DNA of 64,000 nucleotides from Diphasiastrum complanatum (taxonomy: Eukaryota > Streptophyta > Lycopodiopsida > Lycopodiales > Lycopodiaceae). Below are positions 33,643 through 44,669 of this stretch, in pieces. A program made the position numbers and the translations under genes. The notes under the pieces were generated by a model. The model was given only the letters and a program-made list of their open reading frames with translations, did no database searches and had not been told where the DNA came from. How positions within the stretch are numbered: position 1 is the first letter of the stretch; each line of letters begins with the position of its first letter. The stretch lies in assembly GCA_029204225.1 (NCBI GenBank), contig CM055103.1, forward strand, positions 58,102,529 through 58,166,528. The letters are read 5' to 3'.

Positions 33643-34509
33643 TGAAGGTGTATACATCATCTACGTAAAGAGCTATGTGAACTAAATTGGTGCCTATATG
33701 CTTTGAATAAACATTATAGTCAGCTGAATTGTTTGCAAATCCCAATTGAATGAGATAAGAATTGATTCTATCGAACCATGCCCTTGCAGCCTATTTCAGA
33801 CCATAGATTGCTTTGTGCAGCTTGCACACTTTGTGCTCTTGGGCTTTGACTTCAAATCCTTCCGGTTGAAAGGTGTACAGCTCCTCTTCGACATTGTCAT
33901 TGAGGAATGTTGTCTTGACATCTATTTGGTGCATTTTGTCGCGGCTGCTAATGCAATCAGAGTCCTGATTGACTGCATCTTGATAAAAGGACTGAAAATT
34001 TCTTGATAATCCACAACTTGGACTTGAGTGAATCCTTTAGCCACCAGTTGTGCTTTCCATTTGGCAATGGAACCATCAGAGTTGATCTTCTTCTTGAAGA
34101 TCCACTTGTTGTCAATAACTCTCTTGTGAGTAGGGAAGTCGACCAGTGTCCAGGTCTGGTTTGTCAAAAGTGAGTTGTAATCGCTTTCCATTGCTTCTTG
34201 CCATGTCACAACATCTTTGGAGCTAATGGCTTCGGCTAGGCTCTCTGGTTCTTCTGGTGAAGTCCAGAATGATTGACATGCATACCTCTCAGGAACTGTC
34301 AGAGTCCGTGAGGATCTGTAGACGTTAAGTTGACCAGGATCCGATGATGCTTCTTCTTGAATTTCTCCAGATCTGCTCGAGCTAACTTGGTCTGGTTTGA
34401 TGACAGGAACTGTCGGTTGCTCGACTTTTGTAGCTGTAGCTGCAGAATCTGTAGAAGGAACATCAACGCTGGAAGAATCCATGCTACGTAAAATAGGATG
34501 AAATGACAT
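33643..34509 (-). pseudogene. Copia I reverse transcriptase fragment
   Basis: Minus-strand translation gives the integrase-RT linker and then NQTWTLVDFPTHKRVIDNKW and IFKKKINSDGSIAKWKAQLV. KGFTQVQVVDYQEIFSP and KMQSIRTLIALAAA follow. After a frameshift near 33920 come FLND, CKLHKAIYGLKQAARAWFDR and YNVYSKHIGTNLVHIALYVDD (YVDD at 33656-33667). The homology ends one or two codons after YVDD. Everything upstream of the linker is also missing, so only an RT segment remains, of a lineage distinct from the others here. Confidence 0.85.
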
Positions 34510-34514
34510 AGCAT

Positions 34515-36560
34515 CTAAGGTTGAAGTGAAGGTTTCTCAACTCGAATCTGGATCAAGTTGAGGCTCTTCAATTTCAAACTACACTCGTGTAATTAGAGCT
34601 CATTTGAAGAGCCTCAAATCAATCTATGTTTGAGTTGAGATAACTACACTTTGACTTAATTTGACTAAAAAGATTATATTAGAAATAGATTGGTTCAATT
34701 TGATTCATATGTAGTAAATTTTGATGTTAGGTTTCTTTTTTTAAGTTTAGGTTAGTTGATTAGTGATTCATGGTAGAGAGTTTTTGTGGAAAGATGTTTG
34801 TAGGTGGGTCTTCGATGGAGTTGGAATGAGACTTGTCTACTCGAACCCTGTTTGAGTTGAAAAAAAGCATTGGATGATTTTGATCATTTATAAACAATCT
34901 TGAATGTACCTTAAATTGAAGCTATATTTTGAAAGAAGGCCAAGCTATAGCAATGATTGGGAATTGTTTAAACCTATGAACCAAGTCGATTAAGTCCCAT
35001 CAATAAGTATACATATCCTTCATGGCATAGTATACATGTTAAAATTAAATATATAATTCTAGATAACGAAGTTCTAGTTGTGTTCATGATAATTCTAAGT
35101 GATCATGCTTCATTGCATAGTACACGTATTAATGAGTTGATTGAAGAGTCTCAATTTGAACCAAGTTCGTGTTGAGTTTGAGTTCAGTAAGCTTCGTTTC
35201 ATAGTTGTTGTGTATGCTTCATCAAATAGACATAATTTGATGACTTGAAGCTTGTTGCATAGTATGCTTTATTGCCTAGTACACATGTAAACGAGTTAAA
35301 TTTATAGAGATATGATATTTGCCAGTAAATTAAGGTTGAAATGAAGGTTTGTCAATTCGAGTTGAGGCTCTTCAATTTCTAAGTGCACTCACATAATTTG
35401 AACTTATATGAAGATCCTCATCTCCAACTAGGTTTGAGTTGAGATATCTAGAGTTAAACCTAATATGATTATAAAGCTTATTTTAGAATTAGATTGGTTC
35501 ATGTTGACTATCATCAACTTATGTTGAAGCTGAGATTTCTTAGCTCGAACTTGGTTCGAGGTTAGGCTCAACCTACAACAATAATAGCCTGAACAATACA
35601 TTAAATTGATTTAAAGTCTAGGCTGTTTGATGACTCCTCAATTTGGACAAGGTTCGAATTGAGTTGAGGATACATTCTCAATTAGTCTAGGCTTCTCGAG
35701 TTCAAGAATTTATTGAAGACAGAAATTCTAACTAGGCTCGAGTTGAGGTTGATCGAAGTCTACTCAATAAGTATACACAAGCTTCATGGCATAATACATT
35801 TGTGAATGGTTTAGATTATAAGAATAATTCAGATTAATGAAGTTTGAGTCGTGTTCAAGATAATTTTCAGTGAGTTGTTTCACGACACAGTACACCTATC
35901 AAGGAGTTTATTGAAGAGCCTAGCTCATGTTGAGATTGCGTTTGGTATGCTTCATTGCATAGTTGTTGAGTATGGTTCATTTTATAGACATAATTTGAGC
36001 TCTCGAATCTAGGCTAAGTCGAGTTCGAGTTTGACTTCGACTTTGACTTTGAGATGCAGTTTTGTTGAGTCAAGTTGAGTCTTGTTGAGTTGAGTTTATT
36101 GAAGACGTGGACTCCATCCCGGTTCGAGTTGAGGTGAGTTAGGGTTAGAGTTCAACCTTAGTATGCATTATTGCATAGTACACATGTTAATGATTTAAAT
36201 TTAGAACGATATAATTTTTGCCATTAAATTAGATCAAATTGAGGGAGAGAAAATAAATTTTCATGTTAGGTTTCTCCTTCAAGATTAGGTTAGTTGATAA
36301 GTGATGCATGACATAGTGACATGGTAGTGCGTTTTTGTGATCAGATGTCTATAAATGGGTCTTTGATTGGAGTTGTCAACTCGAACCTGGTTCGAGTTGA
36401 AGCTAAGCATTGGATGACTTTGATGGTGTAAGAACAATCGTGAATGCACCTTAACTTGAAGGAAGCTCCACCTAGACCAGGATTGAGTTCAAGCTTAGCA
36501 ATGAATGAGTTTGCTTTTAAAACCTATGAACTAAGTCGATTTGGGGATTAAGCCCTAGAT
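34515..36560. repeat. Degenerate AT-rich repeat field
   Basis: No coding sequence. Long segments recur in diverged form: 34515-34735 resembles 35330-35520 (GTTGAGGCTCTTCAATTT, AGATTGGTTCA), and 34730-34990 resembles 36225-36545 (GTTAGGTTTCT, TTAGGTTAGTTGAT, AGCATTGGATGA, AACCTATGAACYAAGTCGATT). A short motif close to TTCATTGCATAGTACACATG recurs at about 35019, 35110, 35266, 35790, 35880 and 36166, usually followed by a TTAATGAGTT-like phrase. GAGTTGAG and TTCGAGTTGAG phrases are frequent throughout. The structure suggests an old satellite-like or segmentally duplicated region. Confidence 0.65.
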
Positions 36561-36586
36561 GAGGCTGATTTGCATGACTTAGTTAT

Positions 36587-36949
36587 TGTTAAAGACTTTT
36601 GAGTTCGACTTAGGAATCAAAACAAGAGTGTGCATGAATAGAGTAGAAAAGAAAAAGACTAAAAACGATATATCTGTGCATGAAAGTCTGCCAACAAGCA
36701 GAACACAGTGAAAGAGCAAAGCGTTAGGCCACCAATGAGTGAGACATTGATGATCTCGCTCTACAAATTAAACTTATAATTTGATTGCTCTATTTTGTGC
36801 ATCTCCTTGTCTTCCGCTATCTTGATTGCTAGAATGAAATTTGTTTTGTGATGTGTAGGCACGTGTCTAGGTTCCTATGAGCTTTCGCACAAAAGAAAAT
36901 TCAAAGAAACAAAATCATTCACGACAACGAATCAAAACCGTTTGTGACA
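36587..36949 (+). repeat. Probable 5' LTR of copia J
   Basis: Sequence ending GTTTGTGACA at 36949 is followed directly by a primer-binding site. A plausible start is TGTTAAAGACTTTTG at 36587, giving a 363-bp LTR with TG...CA ends. The right end is well supported by the PBS; the left end is a guess. Confidence 0.55.
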
Positions 36950-36961
36950 TGATATCAGAGC
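36950..36961 (+). promoter_or_regulatory. Primer-binding site of copia J
   Basis: TGATATCAGAGC differs from the tRNA-Met primer site TGGTATCAGAGC at one base and directly follows the LTR end. Gag starts 51 bp downstream. Confidence 0.8.
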
Positions 36962-37012
36962 TACAGGTTATCACTACTGATATCTAAGTAGTGATTTTCT
37001 AGACAACACAAT

Positions 37013-37600
37013 ATGGCTACAATGATCCAGACAAGAGTAGCAATTAGTCTTGATGGTGCAAATTACAAGATCTGGAAATTCAAAATCAAAACACTCTGAA
37101 GGGCGAAGGCATCTGGTCGGTGACTGAACTCTCAGAGGTGCAGCCTCCAGAGGGAGACCCGAGGAGAGCTGAATGGATCAGAAAAGATGAGCATGCAATG
37201 GCAATCATCATTTTGTCCATCAATGAAGATTTACTCATGCAGATCAAAAACTGCGAGAGCATCCATGTGTCATGGAAAAGATTAAAACAAAAGTATGAAG
37301 TGAGGACTGCAGCTTCAGTGATGCATCTTCACAATCAACTACAATCCATACGATGGGATGACAACCAGTTGGACTAGCATGTTGAGAAGATCAGGATGAT
37401 CTTCGCTCAACTCATTGCATCAGGACAGAAGCACCAGGTCCCAGCACCACAACAGCTGATGTACTTCATGAAATCTCTATCTACGTCCTATCAACCATTG
37501 AGAATGCTGATGAGAGACTGATGAGGGACGAAGGAGAATGAAGTAGTGATCAGGAAAAAGCTCTCTTCACGAAAGGAATAAGAAGAACAAGAACAAACCG
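37013..37600 (+). pseudogene. Copia J gag
   Basis: Starts at ATG 37013 (MATMIQTRVAISLDGANYKI), matching the DGxNYxxWKxxM start of copia gag. A frameshift near 37100 moves to the frame LKGEGIWSVTELSEVQPPEG. The body RKDEHAMAIIILSINEDLLM and VSWKRLKQKYEV is a UBN2-type gag. TAG 37375-37377 takes the place of the likely Gln before HVEKIRMIFAQLIASG. LPSTYQ-type block MKSLSTSYQPLRMLMRD ends in TGA. Confidence 0.85.
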
Positions 37601-38207
37601 AGATTTGAGAAGACGAAGTCCTCGAATCAACAATCTTCTTCCTATGATCAGTGCCACAAACCAGGCCATACAGCCAACAAATGCTGGTTCAATCCAGCAA
37701 ATACCTTGCATGCACTACAAGAAGAAGACATATGATTGCAAATTCAATCCAAAAAGAAAGAACAAAGCTGAAAAAGCAAATGTTGCAGAGTCAACCAAGG
37801 ATGTAGATAGAGGTGATGAAGCCTTCACTATACTTGATGAAGCTTCAACGAGATACACTGAACAAGACTACGATGTAATCATTGATTCAAGAGCAACATC
37901 ACACATCACCTACAATAAGAAGATCTTGATTGACTTCAGAGAACTCGAAAACAACAGAGCAGTGATTCTAGGTGATGGGAGCAGACACGATGTCAAAGGC
38001 ATCGGGACTCTATAGTTGCGAACACTATCAGGTCAAGCAGAGCTACCAAGAGCCTACGTGCCTACACTCAGAAAAGATTTGCTATCAGTCTCCAAGTTGG
38101 CAGATCTTGGTATTCGAGTTTTGTTTGATGACAATACATGCTACATGATCGAGAAAATGACAAACAAGTTGTTGACGGTCGGATGCAGAGAAGGAAACCT
38201 CTACTAG
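37601..38207 (+). pseudogene. Copia J zinc knuckle and protease
   Basis: In one frame around 37645-37685 the knuckle remains as CHKPGHTANKCW, its first Cys-X2 half altered (YDQCHKPGH). In the frame open from 37605 the protease reads VIIDSRATSHITYNKK, with Arg in place of the catalytic-motif Gly (DSR instead of DSG) at 37884-37892. GDGSRHDVKGIGTL follows, then TAG 38013-38015 (GTL[Q]LRT), then YVPTLRKDLLSVSKLADLGI and TAG 38205-38207 (NLY[Q]AKI). Confidence 0.85.
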
Positions 38208-39046
38208 GCTAAGATAATCAGCAACTCTGATAGCATATTAAATGTATCAGAGAATGAAAATGAAAAGAATTTTCAAAATTCTGCCCAGAACAAGGGATTG
38301 AACATCAGTTCACACCTGTGTACACACTAGAATATAATGGCGTCGTAGAAATAATAAACCAAACGCTAGTCGAAGAAGCCATATGCATGATGGCACACGC
38401 TCAATTGCCAAGTCAATTCTGGGCTGAGGCAATAGCTGCAACTGTACACCTGTAGAACAGATCAACAATGATAGCGCTAAAAGACAAGACACCGTACAAA
38501 ATGTGGACAGGTAGAAAGTTTGATCTATCATACGTATGTGTGTTTGGATGTGCAGCATACAAGCACATTTCAAAATAAAAGAGAAGCAAGCTTGATGATA
38601 AATCAGAACAAACGATCATGGTCGGGTACTCGAAAGGATCACAAGTGTATAGACTCTATGATCTGACCACGAAAAAGGTTGTTTCGAGCAGAGATGTGAA
38701 GTTCGATGAGTCCACATTCCCTGGACTAAAAGACGAAAGAGGCCATGAGATCTTCACGTTGTTGCCAATTCAAGAGGGAGATCGAGGACAGACATCAAAT
38801 CAGAATGTTGAATCGTAGACTCCAGAGCAGCAAGAAGTAGAAGATCAACCCCATGAACAAGAAATGTTTGAGTAGTGCTGAAACGAACCCAGAAGGTCAA
38901 CAAGACAAAGAAGACCTCCAAACCGTTACGCTGACAATTTTCAATGGAGTGAAGACAAGCAATTTGAGTACTGCAGCTTCACTGAAGAGCCAACAACATA
39001 TCAAGAAGATATCCAGAGTCCAGAGGGAGTATTCTGTAAGCAAACA
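38208..39046 (+). pseudogene. Copia J integrase C-terminal part and linker
   Basis: The GAG-pre-integrase block and first two thirds of the integrase core are deleted near 38280. What follows reads GIEHQFTPVYTLEYNGVVEI, in which the catalytic-Glu region NGxxER has become NGVVEI. The segment FWAEAIAATVHL[TAG]NRSTM follows, with TAG 38453-38455 for the expected Gln. Then come KMWTGRKFDLSYVCVFGC and MVGYSKGSQVYRLYDLTTKK. The linker has NEPRRSTRQRRPPNRYADNF, the usual spacer before RT. Stops: TAA near 38577, TAG 38816 and 38873, TGA 38876. Confidence 0.88.
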
Positions 39047-39892
39047 ATGTTAAGGAAAATCGAGTCGATGAGGCGAAATGAGGCATGGACACTAGATCCA
39101 CTGCCAGAAAACAAAAAAATCGTCGATTGCAAGTGGGTATACAAGAAGAAAATGAAATCAGATGACACTGTTGGCCATTACAAGGCAAGGCTTGTCGTAA
39201 AGGGCTACACACAAAGATATGGTGTTGACTATTTTGACACATATTCGTCGATGGTCAAGATGACAAGCATACGACTACTCCTTGCATACGCCACACAACC
39301 CAATTTGGATATTCACCTGATTGATGTGAAGATAGCCTTTCTCCACGGCGATCTAGAGGAGGAAATCTTCATGAAGTAGCCTAAAGGATTTGAAGACCCC
39401 GACAATCGACAATATGTCGGTCAGTTGCAGAGATGCATCTATGGTCTAAAACAGGCATCGCGAGCTAGGTATAAGAAGCTCGATAGTCTTCTAAAGTCTC
39501 TAGACTTCAGTCCTACACAACCGAACTATAATGTCTACATAAAAAGAGTAGGAAAAGATTTTTTGATATTGACTATTTTCATAGATGATTCCCTGATGAT
39601 AGGAAATTTCTTGATGCTGATCAAAAACACGAAAAGTCAGATTTCTGAAAATTATGAAATCACAGATCTAGGAGAAACAACGAAATGCCTCGGGCTGGAG
39701 ACCAGAAGAGATTGAACAAAGGGCGAAATGCGCTTGAGCTAGTCTAAATATGCTAGAAAGGTGCTCAAGCAGTATCACATGATGGACTACAAAGAAAAGG
39801 CCACATCAATGATAGCTACAACCAAGCTAATGAAGTAGGATTGCCCAAAAATGGAAGAGGAAGAACAGAAGATGGTAGGTATACTTTCATGC
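39047..39892 (+). pseudogene. Copia J reverse transcriptase, truncated
   Basis: RRNEAWTLDPLPENKKIVDC, YKKKMKSDDTVGHYKARLVV, QRYGVDYFDTYSSMVKMTSI and LDIHLIDVKIAFLHGDLEEE are followed by TAG 39377-39379 in place of the Gln of FMK[Q]PKGFEDP. QRCIYGLKQASRARYKKLDS and FIDD (39578-39589, in place of YVDD) come next, then ITDLGETTKCLGLETRRD. TAGs at 39740 (MRLS[Q]SKYA) and 39836 follow. The frame ends in KMVGI at 39892, where LTR K sequence begins; RNase H and 3' LTR are lost. Confidence 0.9.
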
Positions 39893-40371
39893 CCATGACG
39901 GGTATCGGGTAGCGTGTCCATGCTAGGGACCGGTAGACCAACAACCCGTAAGTTAATTGTGACTATAAGGGAATTGGGGCCCTTATGTGTACATGGTCAT
40001 AATTAATGGTTGTAGGCCTAAAGACATGGTGTATGGGTCTATCAGTGAGTCATTGGAGAATTCGATGACTTGGCCTAGATAGGCCGCAAAGGTGTCTAGT
40101 GAGGTGTCACAGTGCACTACTAGTGGTGCATGGGCCTTGGAGGGTATAAGTATACCTATTGGGCTCTCACTAGTTTATGCTTGATAGCATGATCAGTGGC
40201 AGGATGCTGCTAGTGTGATGCCTCATTCATCTCTGAGTGATTGATCCATAGCTTGGGGGCTAGATCCGTTCGATCTAGGTTGGTTGGGTTGGTTTGTCCG
40301 CCATCAGGTTCCCTTGTGTTGCTTTTGTTTGGCATGCTTAGAATAGGATCCTTGGATTGAGGACTTTATTT
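39893..40371 (+). repeat. LTR K (5' LTR type) truncating copia J
   Basis: Sequence of clearly higher GC than its neighbours (for example CGGGTAGCGTGTCC, GGGACCGGTAGACC) runs from the copia J break to a primer-binding site at 40372. It has a promoter-like GGTATAAGTATACC near 40154. The 3' end, TTTATTT before TGGTATCAGAGCC, lacks the usual CA, so the exact border is uncertain. No coding sequence of this element follows. Confidence 0.55.
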
Positions 40372-40384
40372 TGGTATCAGAGCC
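40372..40384 (+). promoter_or_regulatory. Primer-binding site following LTR K
   Basis: TGGTATCAGAGCC, complementary to initiator tRNA-Met, on the plus strand. Confidence 0.8.
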
Positions 40385-41226
40385 AATTCTGAGCACAGTT
40401 TTGCCATTGATTTGTGTTCAAGAGAATCTCAAATTGTGGGGATTTTTCCATTGTGTGATATGGAATCTTAACACTTTTTCTAGAATTCAATGGAGTATGA
40501 AAAGTTCATATTGTTCTTCCCAATAATTTCCTTTTTGAAGTGCAATCGGTTGTGTGCTAAGTGCACTACCAAGTATACAATCGGTTCGATTTTTAGACAC
40601 TTCATATTGGTTTTCAGGAAGTAAATTTTCGGTTTTCAATTCACTTGTGTTGTCGTTTACTTCTTTTGAGACACTTTTCCGTTAGCAACAGGATCAATTA
40701 GAGTGAATGCTGGTTTTCATGATTTTTTGTTTATTAAATAGTGATTTAGGTTGTTTTGTTGGCTGTCTTTTGCTTTTTATTGAGCCAATCTTGGCTTGAA
40801 TCAGTGGAAAAGCAGGAAAGGAAGCACATAAAAGACTAATCACTGGTTGTTGGTGTTGGTGGTTTCTTAGAGGATTTGCATGGCGGTTTCTTGGTGAATC
40901 ACAAATTCATGCTGAATTTTTTGGCAAACTAACAGAGTTTTGCAAGCTTTTGTTTGCCTATTCTGTAGATAATGATAGGCACTTGCAAATCAGCATTTTT
41001 GGAAAGAAATGGACAACATCTACCCTGATTTTTTGCCTTTGAAAAACCTGCAGTGAAATCTGTAAGATAACTTGCTTATGCATATTGAATGTAAAGCAAC
41101 AGTAAAAACGTCTCAATAGCATTTAGAATCTGAAAAATCAGCAATGATTGATGTGATAAGCTTCAAGCAATTGTTTCCATAGTTAAAAAGGTCAAAAACA
41201 ATGGTGGGCAGCCTCTTAAATCGTGC
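40385..41226. other. Leader-like interval between two converging primer-binding sites
   Basis: 842 bp, AT-rich, without coding similarity. A plus-strand PBS bounds it on the left and a minus-strand PBS on the right, so it should contain two facing 5' leaders (of LTR K and LTR B3 elements), each cut off before gag. Confidence 0.5.
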
Positions 41227-41239
41227 TCCTCTGATACCA
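41227..41239 (-). promoter_or_regulatory. Primer-binding site of LTR B3, minus strand
   Basis: On the minus strand TGGTATCAGAGGA follows ATTCACA, the end of the B3 LTR. Confidence 0.75.
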
Positions 41240-41628
41240 TGTGAATAATTTTAGATCATTAAGATCCAAAATATCCCTCTGATATTTGGTTAGAAAAACA
41301 AGCAATTCACCAATCTTGCCAATGTGGAAAAATCAGCATCTACACTAAGAATGAGATGCAAACTCTAGTAGACCTTGATCATACATAAACCAAAACATAA
41401 AATAATTTTTTTGTTTGTACAATAACAATAATCTATTGTATTTCACACGTGTGGATCTGAAAATAGCATTTAATGAACATTCTACACATAGAATTGCAAG
41501 ATATCACAAGTATAGTTCACCAATGGATAGTAGAACCCAACAGAACCATGTATAAGCATGAATGAGATAAGAGAGAGAGAATGTCTTCTCTTCCCATGAG
41601 TTATATCCTTTTATAATAGGTCCAAACC
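41240..41628 (-). repeat. LTR of family B, copy B3 (5'-truncated)
   Basis: Reverse complement of the distal two thirds of the family B LTR. It has the TATA-like TTATAAAAGGAT on the minus strand (about 41606-41617) and a perfect CACACGTGTG at 41444-41453. On the plus strand it stops after GGTCCAAACC at about 41628, where LINE sequence begins, so the LTR start is missing. Confidence 0.82.
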
Positions 41629-42295
41629 TGCATGTATTGGTGGGTCAGGCAAGGTTCCACGCTCATTACTCCACCACTAATCATATCTTCAAACTTCGGG
41701 CTCTTATCGAGGAAGCTAAGCATGGGAGGGGAAAGTTTTACTATTATTTTGTGGACTTTAGAAAAGCCTTTGATTTTGTCCTATGCTCATTGCTTATCCA
41801 GAGATTTTGCGATCTGGGCTTCTCGACTGATATTATTCTAGATGTCATGGCTCTCTACGAGAGGATTTTGGGTTGCTTTTGACATAGCAGTGGCATTTTT
41901 GAGAAGATGGTACTATTGTGCTTAAGTTTCACCAGTTCTCTTTGGACTATATATTGATGAGTTGGAGAGGGTCATCTTTTAGTGTAGCGGTGACAATTGT
42001 AAACTTGGTGATATTCTAATTGTTGTCCTCCTCTATGTGGATGATGTGGTACTACTCTCTCACACCAGAGAGGAATTACAGAGATATTAGGACTGTTTAC
42101 ACACTTTTTTTGTACCTGTTGGGGCTTAGTAGTGAACATTGCAGAGACCAAAGTCATGGTATTTAACACTTCTCGGACTTTCATGAAATGCCAGAAGCTT
42201 ATTTTTTATGGAAAACTTCTAGATGTGGTTCCCTTTCTAAACTTACCTGAGTGTTCTCTTCACTTGTCCTACATTTAGTATGAGACAGGCTTGGA
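41629..42295 (+). pseudogene. LINE (non-LTR retrotransposon) reverse transcriptase fragment
   Basis: Translation in two neighbouring frames gives HYSTTNHIFKLRALIEEAKH, FYYYFVDFRKAFDFVLCSLL and FCDLGFSTDIILDVMALYER. These match the RT palm of non-LTR elements (FxDxxKAFDxV). After frame changes come LLYVDDVVLLS with YVDD at 42034-42045 and CWGLVVNIAETKVMVFN, the block after the active site. The endonuclease, N-terminus and 3' tail are absent. It is the only non-LTR element seen in this window. Several frameshifts make it a pseudogene. Confidence 0.88.
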
Positions 42296-42870
42296 TACAC
42301 ACAAAAGATTTTGTACAATGCTAAGTTTAAAATTCAATGCATTCATGGATTTAGATTAAGGGAAAGTGTTCATACATCTACTAGTCTCTACATTTTTGCT
42401 CATGTTGTCGCACAATCTGCAGAAATACTCAAGAATAGGTGGGTCAATTCAATAGTGACAACTATCGATTAACTATCAAAAGGGTCTGACAATGATTTGT
42501 CAAAGATTAACAGATCATGTTACCACTTGTTATAAAGCTAACGACTTGATCTAACAAAAGTTAGCAAGTAATTACCATGCAACTTAACTAGATAAGTGAC
42601 AACACAATATGGCTAAGTGCCAATTGTGATCTATGACCAAACAATTGTCTTTTACTATCATTTAGATAGGCCTATTCAGCATTTCTAGCTTGTATAAATA
42701 GTTGATCATAATCTCAAGTTAAAAACTTTGATCATAGAGTATTGTTGAAGCTATGCTAATTAGTGGAAGTGAATTAGACAAAGAAGACCAGAGATATAGA
42801 GTTAGTTTCGAGTATCTGCTATTGTTTCGAGTATCTACTATGAAAGATCTCAACGAGTTTATTCAATATT
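42296..42870 (+). mobile_element. Copia F2: pol tail, PPT and start of LTR
   Basis: 42296-42366 matches the last 70 bp of copia F before its 3' LTR (ATTCATGGATTTAGATTAAGG corresponds to 24946-24970). PPT ATTAAGGGAAAG (42355-42366) is followed by TGTTCATACATCTAC, a diverged copia F LTR start (shared GTTGTCGC...CAATCTGCA). Similarity fades before 42880, where LTR B4 begins. The left border adjoins the LINE fragment directly. Confidence 0.65.
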
Positions 42871-42879
42871 TTTATATTT

Positions 42880-43509
<630 letters not shown>

Positions 43510-43521
43510 TGGTATCAGAGC
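43510..43521 (+). promoter_or_regulatory. Primer-binding site of copia B
   Basis: TGGTATCAGAGC directly after the LTR end TTCACA; initiator tRNA-Met type. A 587-bp leader follows before the gag ATG at 44109. Confidence 0.9.
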
Positions 43522-44108
43522 TTGTCTTGCAGGTTTGAAAGGATAAAACACATCTATCAACGATTTGGAGGAGATATCAATGCTATAGCATGCTAGATTG
43601 ACTTCTACCCAAAAATCGAGTTTCTTACATATGTAGATTGGATCTTTTGTAGATCAAAACTCAATTTAGGTTATTGAGCTTGATGAATTCTGATTTCACG
43701 CCATACTTACTAAAAATAGTCGATTTTTTATGCATTATGAAGGTCTCCCTTGAGGCTACAAGATTCTGTATCAAGTTTTAGGCAATTGCATGTAGACTTT
43801 AAAATATGCAATTTTTTGTGATTTTGTCAAAACCCTAATTTTGATTGAATATCTATTTTGTGAGGTTACTGAACTTCATTAGAGTTTGTCTCAATTTTAT
43901 GAAGTGAAAAAAGTCATTAGGTTGAGGGTAGATCATAGGTTGATCAAGATTTCTACATTCTACGTGTTAATTTGCTAGATATAAGTCCTAGAAGAGAATT
44001 GAGAGGTTCCATATCTTTGTGATTTCTTTTTGAAAACATATTTTGTATTTCAAAAGAGTGCTTTGTGCATTTGAATAGGTTGGAAGAGAAGGATCAAGTC
44101 ATTTCAAC

Positions 44109-44669
44109 ATGGCTACATCAAGTGGATACATGTTGGAAGGCAATGATAGGCTTACCTCAAGCAACTATTCATTGCGGAAAGTGAGGATGGGATGAATGAT
44201 GTTTTGGATATTCTTGTAGGTTTGGAGGAGAGACAATCAACACAACAAGAAAAATTGAGGTATGACAAGAGAGCTAAAAGAGCTCAATGAACTTCTCAAG
44301 GAAGTTGGTAAGTGTACTTCATCAAGTGAGGCTTGGAAAGCCTTGAAAAGCTTTATGAATCCAAGTCTACATGATGGTGAGTGTGCAATCAAAGGGATTG
44401 GCACAATTTCTATTTCTCTCTCTACAAATAATGTTCATTTGGAGGATGTTTTGTTCATGCCAGCTATTACCAAGAATTTACTTAGTGTGAGTCAATTGCT
44501 AAGTAAAGGTCTCAAAGTGGAGTTTGATGGAGTTGCTTGCATGATCAAAAAGAAGGACATCTTGATTGGAAAAGGTAAAAGGCAAGGGAAATTGTTCAAA
44601 CTAGATGCTTGTGTTATTGCTAACCAAGTTGGATGTGTTGCAAGAGAGCAAGTACCTATTCAAGAATAG
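44109..44669 (+). pseudogene. Copia B gag fused to distal protease by internal deletion
   Basis: ATG 44109 begins MATSSGYMLEGNDRLTSSNY, a copia gag start that breaks at TGA and a frame change near 44190. The frame 44262-44669 then contains a short gag piece (KEVGKCTSSSEAWKALKSF). It runs without a stop into ECAIKGIGTISISL and VLFMPAITKNLLSVSQLL, the part after the protease active site. The gag C-terminus, zinc knuckle and DSG motif are all missing, but the join keeps the frame. The frame ends at TAG 44667-44669, just before the FWHKRMGH block. Confidence 0.85.

Noticed and set aside
33746-34006. Plus-strand frame of 86 codons
   Set aside because: It is the antisense shadow of the copia I reverse transcriptase on the minus strand.
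20966-39838. Alternative genetic code with TAG read as glutamine
   Set aside because: Copia A2 uses TAG as its natural terminator (63874-63876), other elements end in TAA, and the copies also carry frameshifts and altered catalytic residues. CHG-methylation decay explains the pattern in plant repeats. It stays as an alternative in the finding because no host gene is here to test it.
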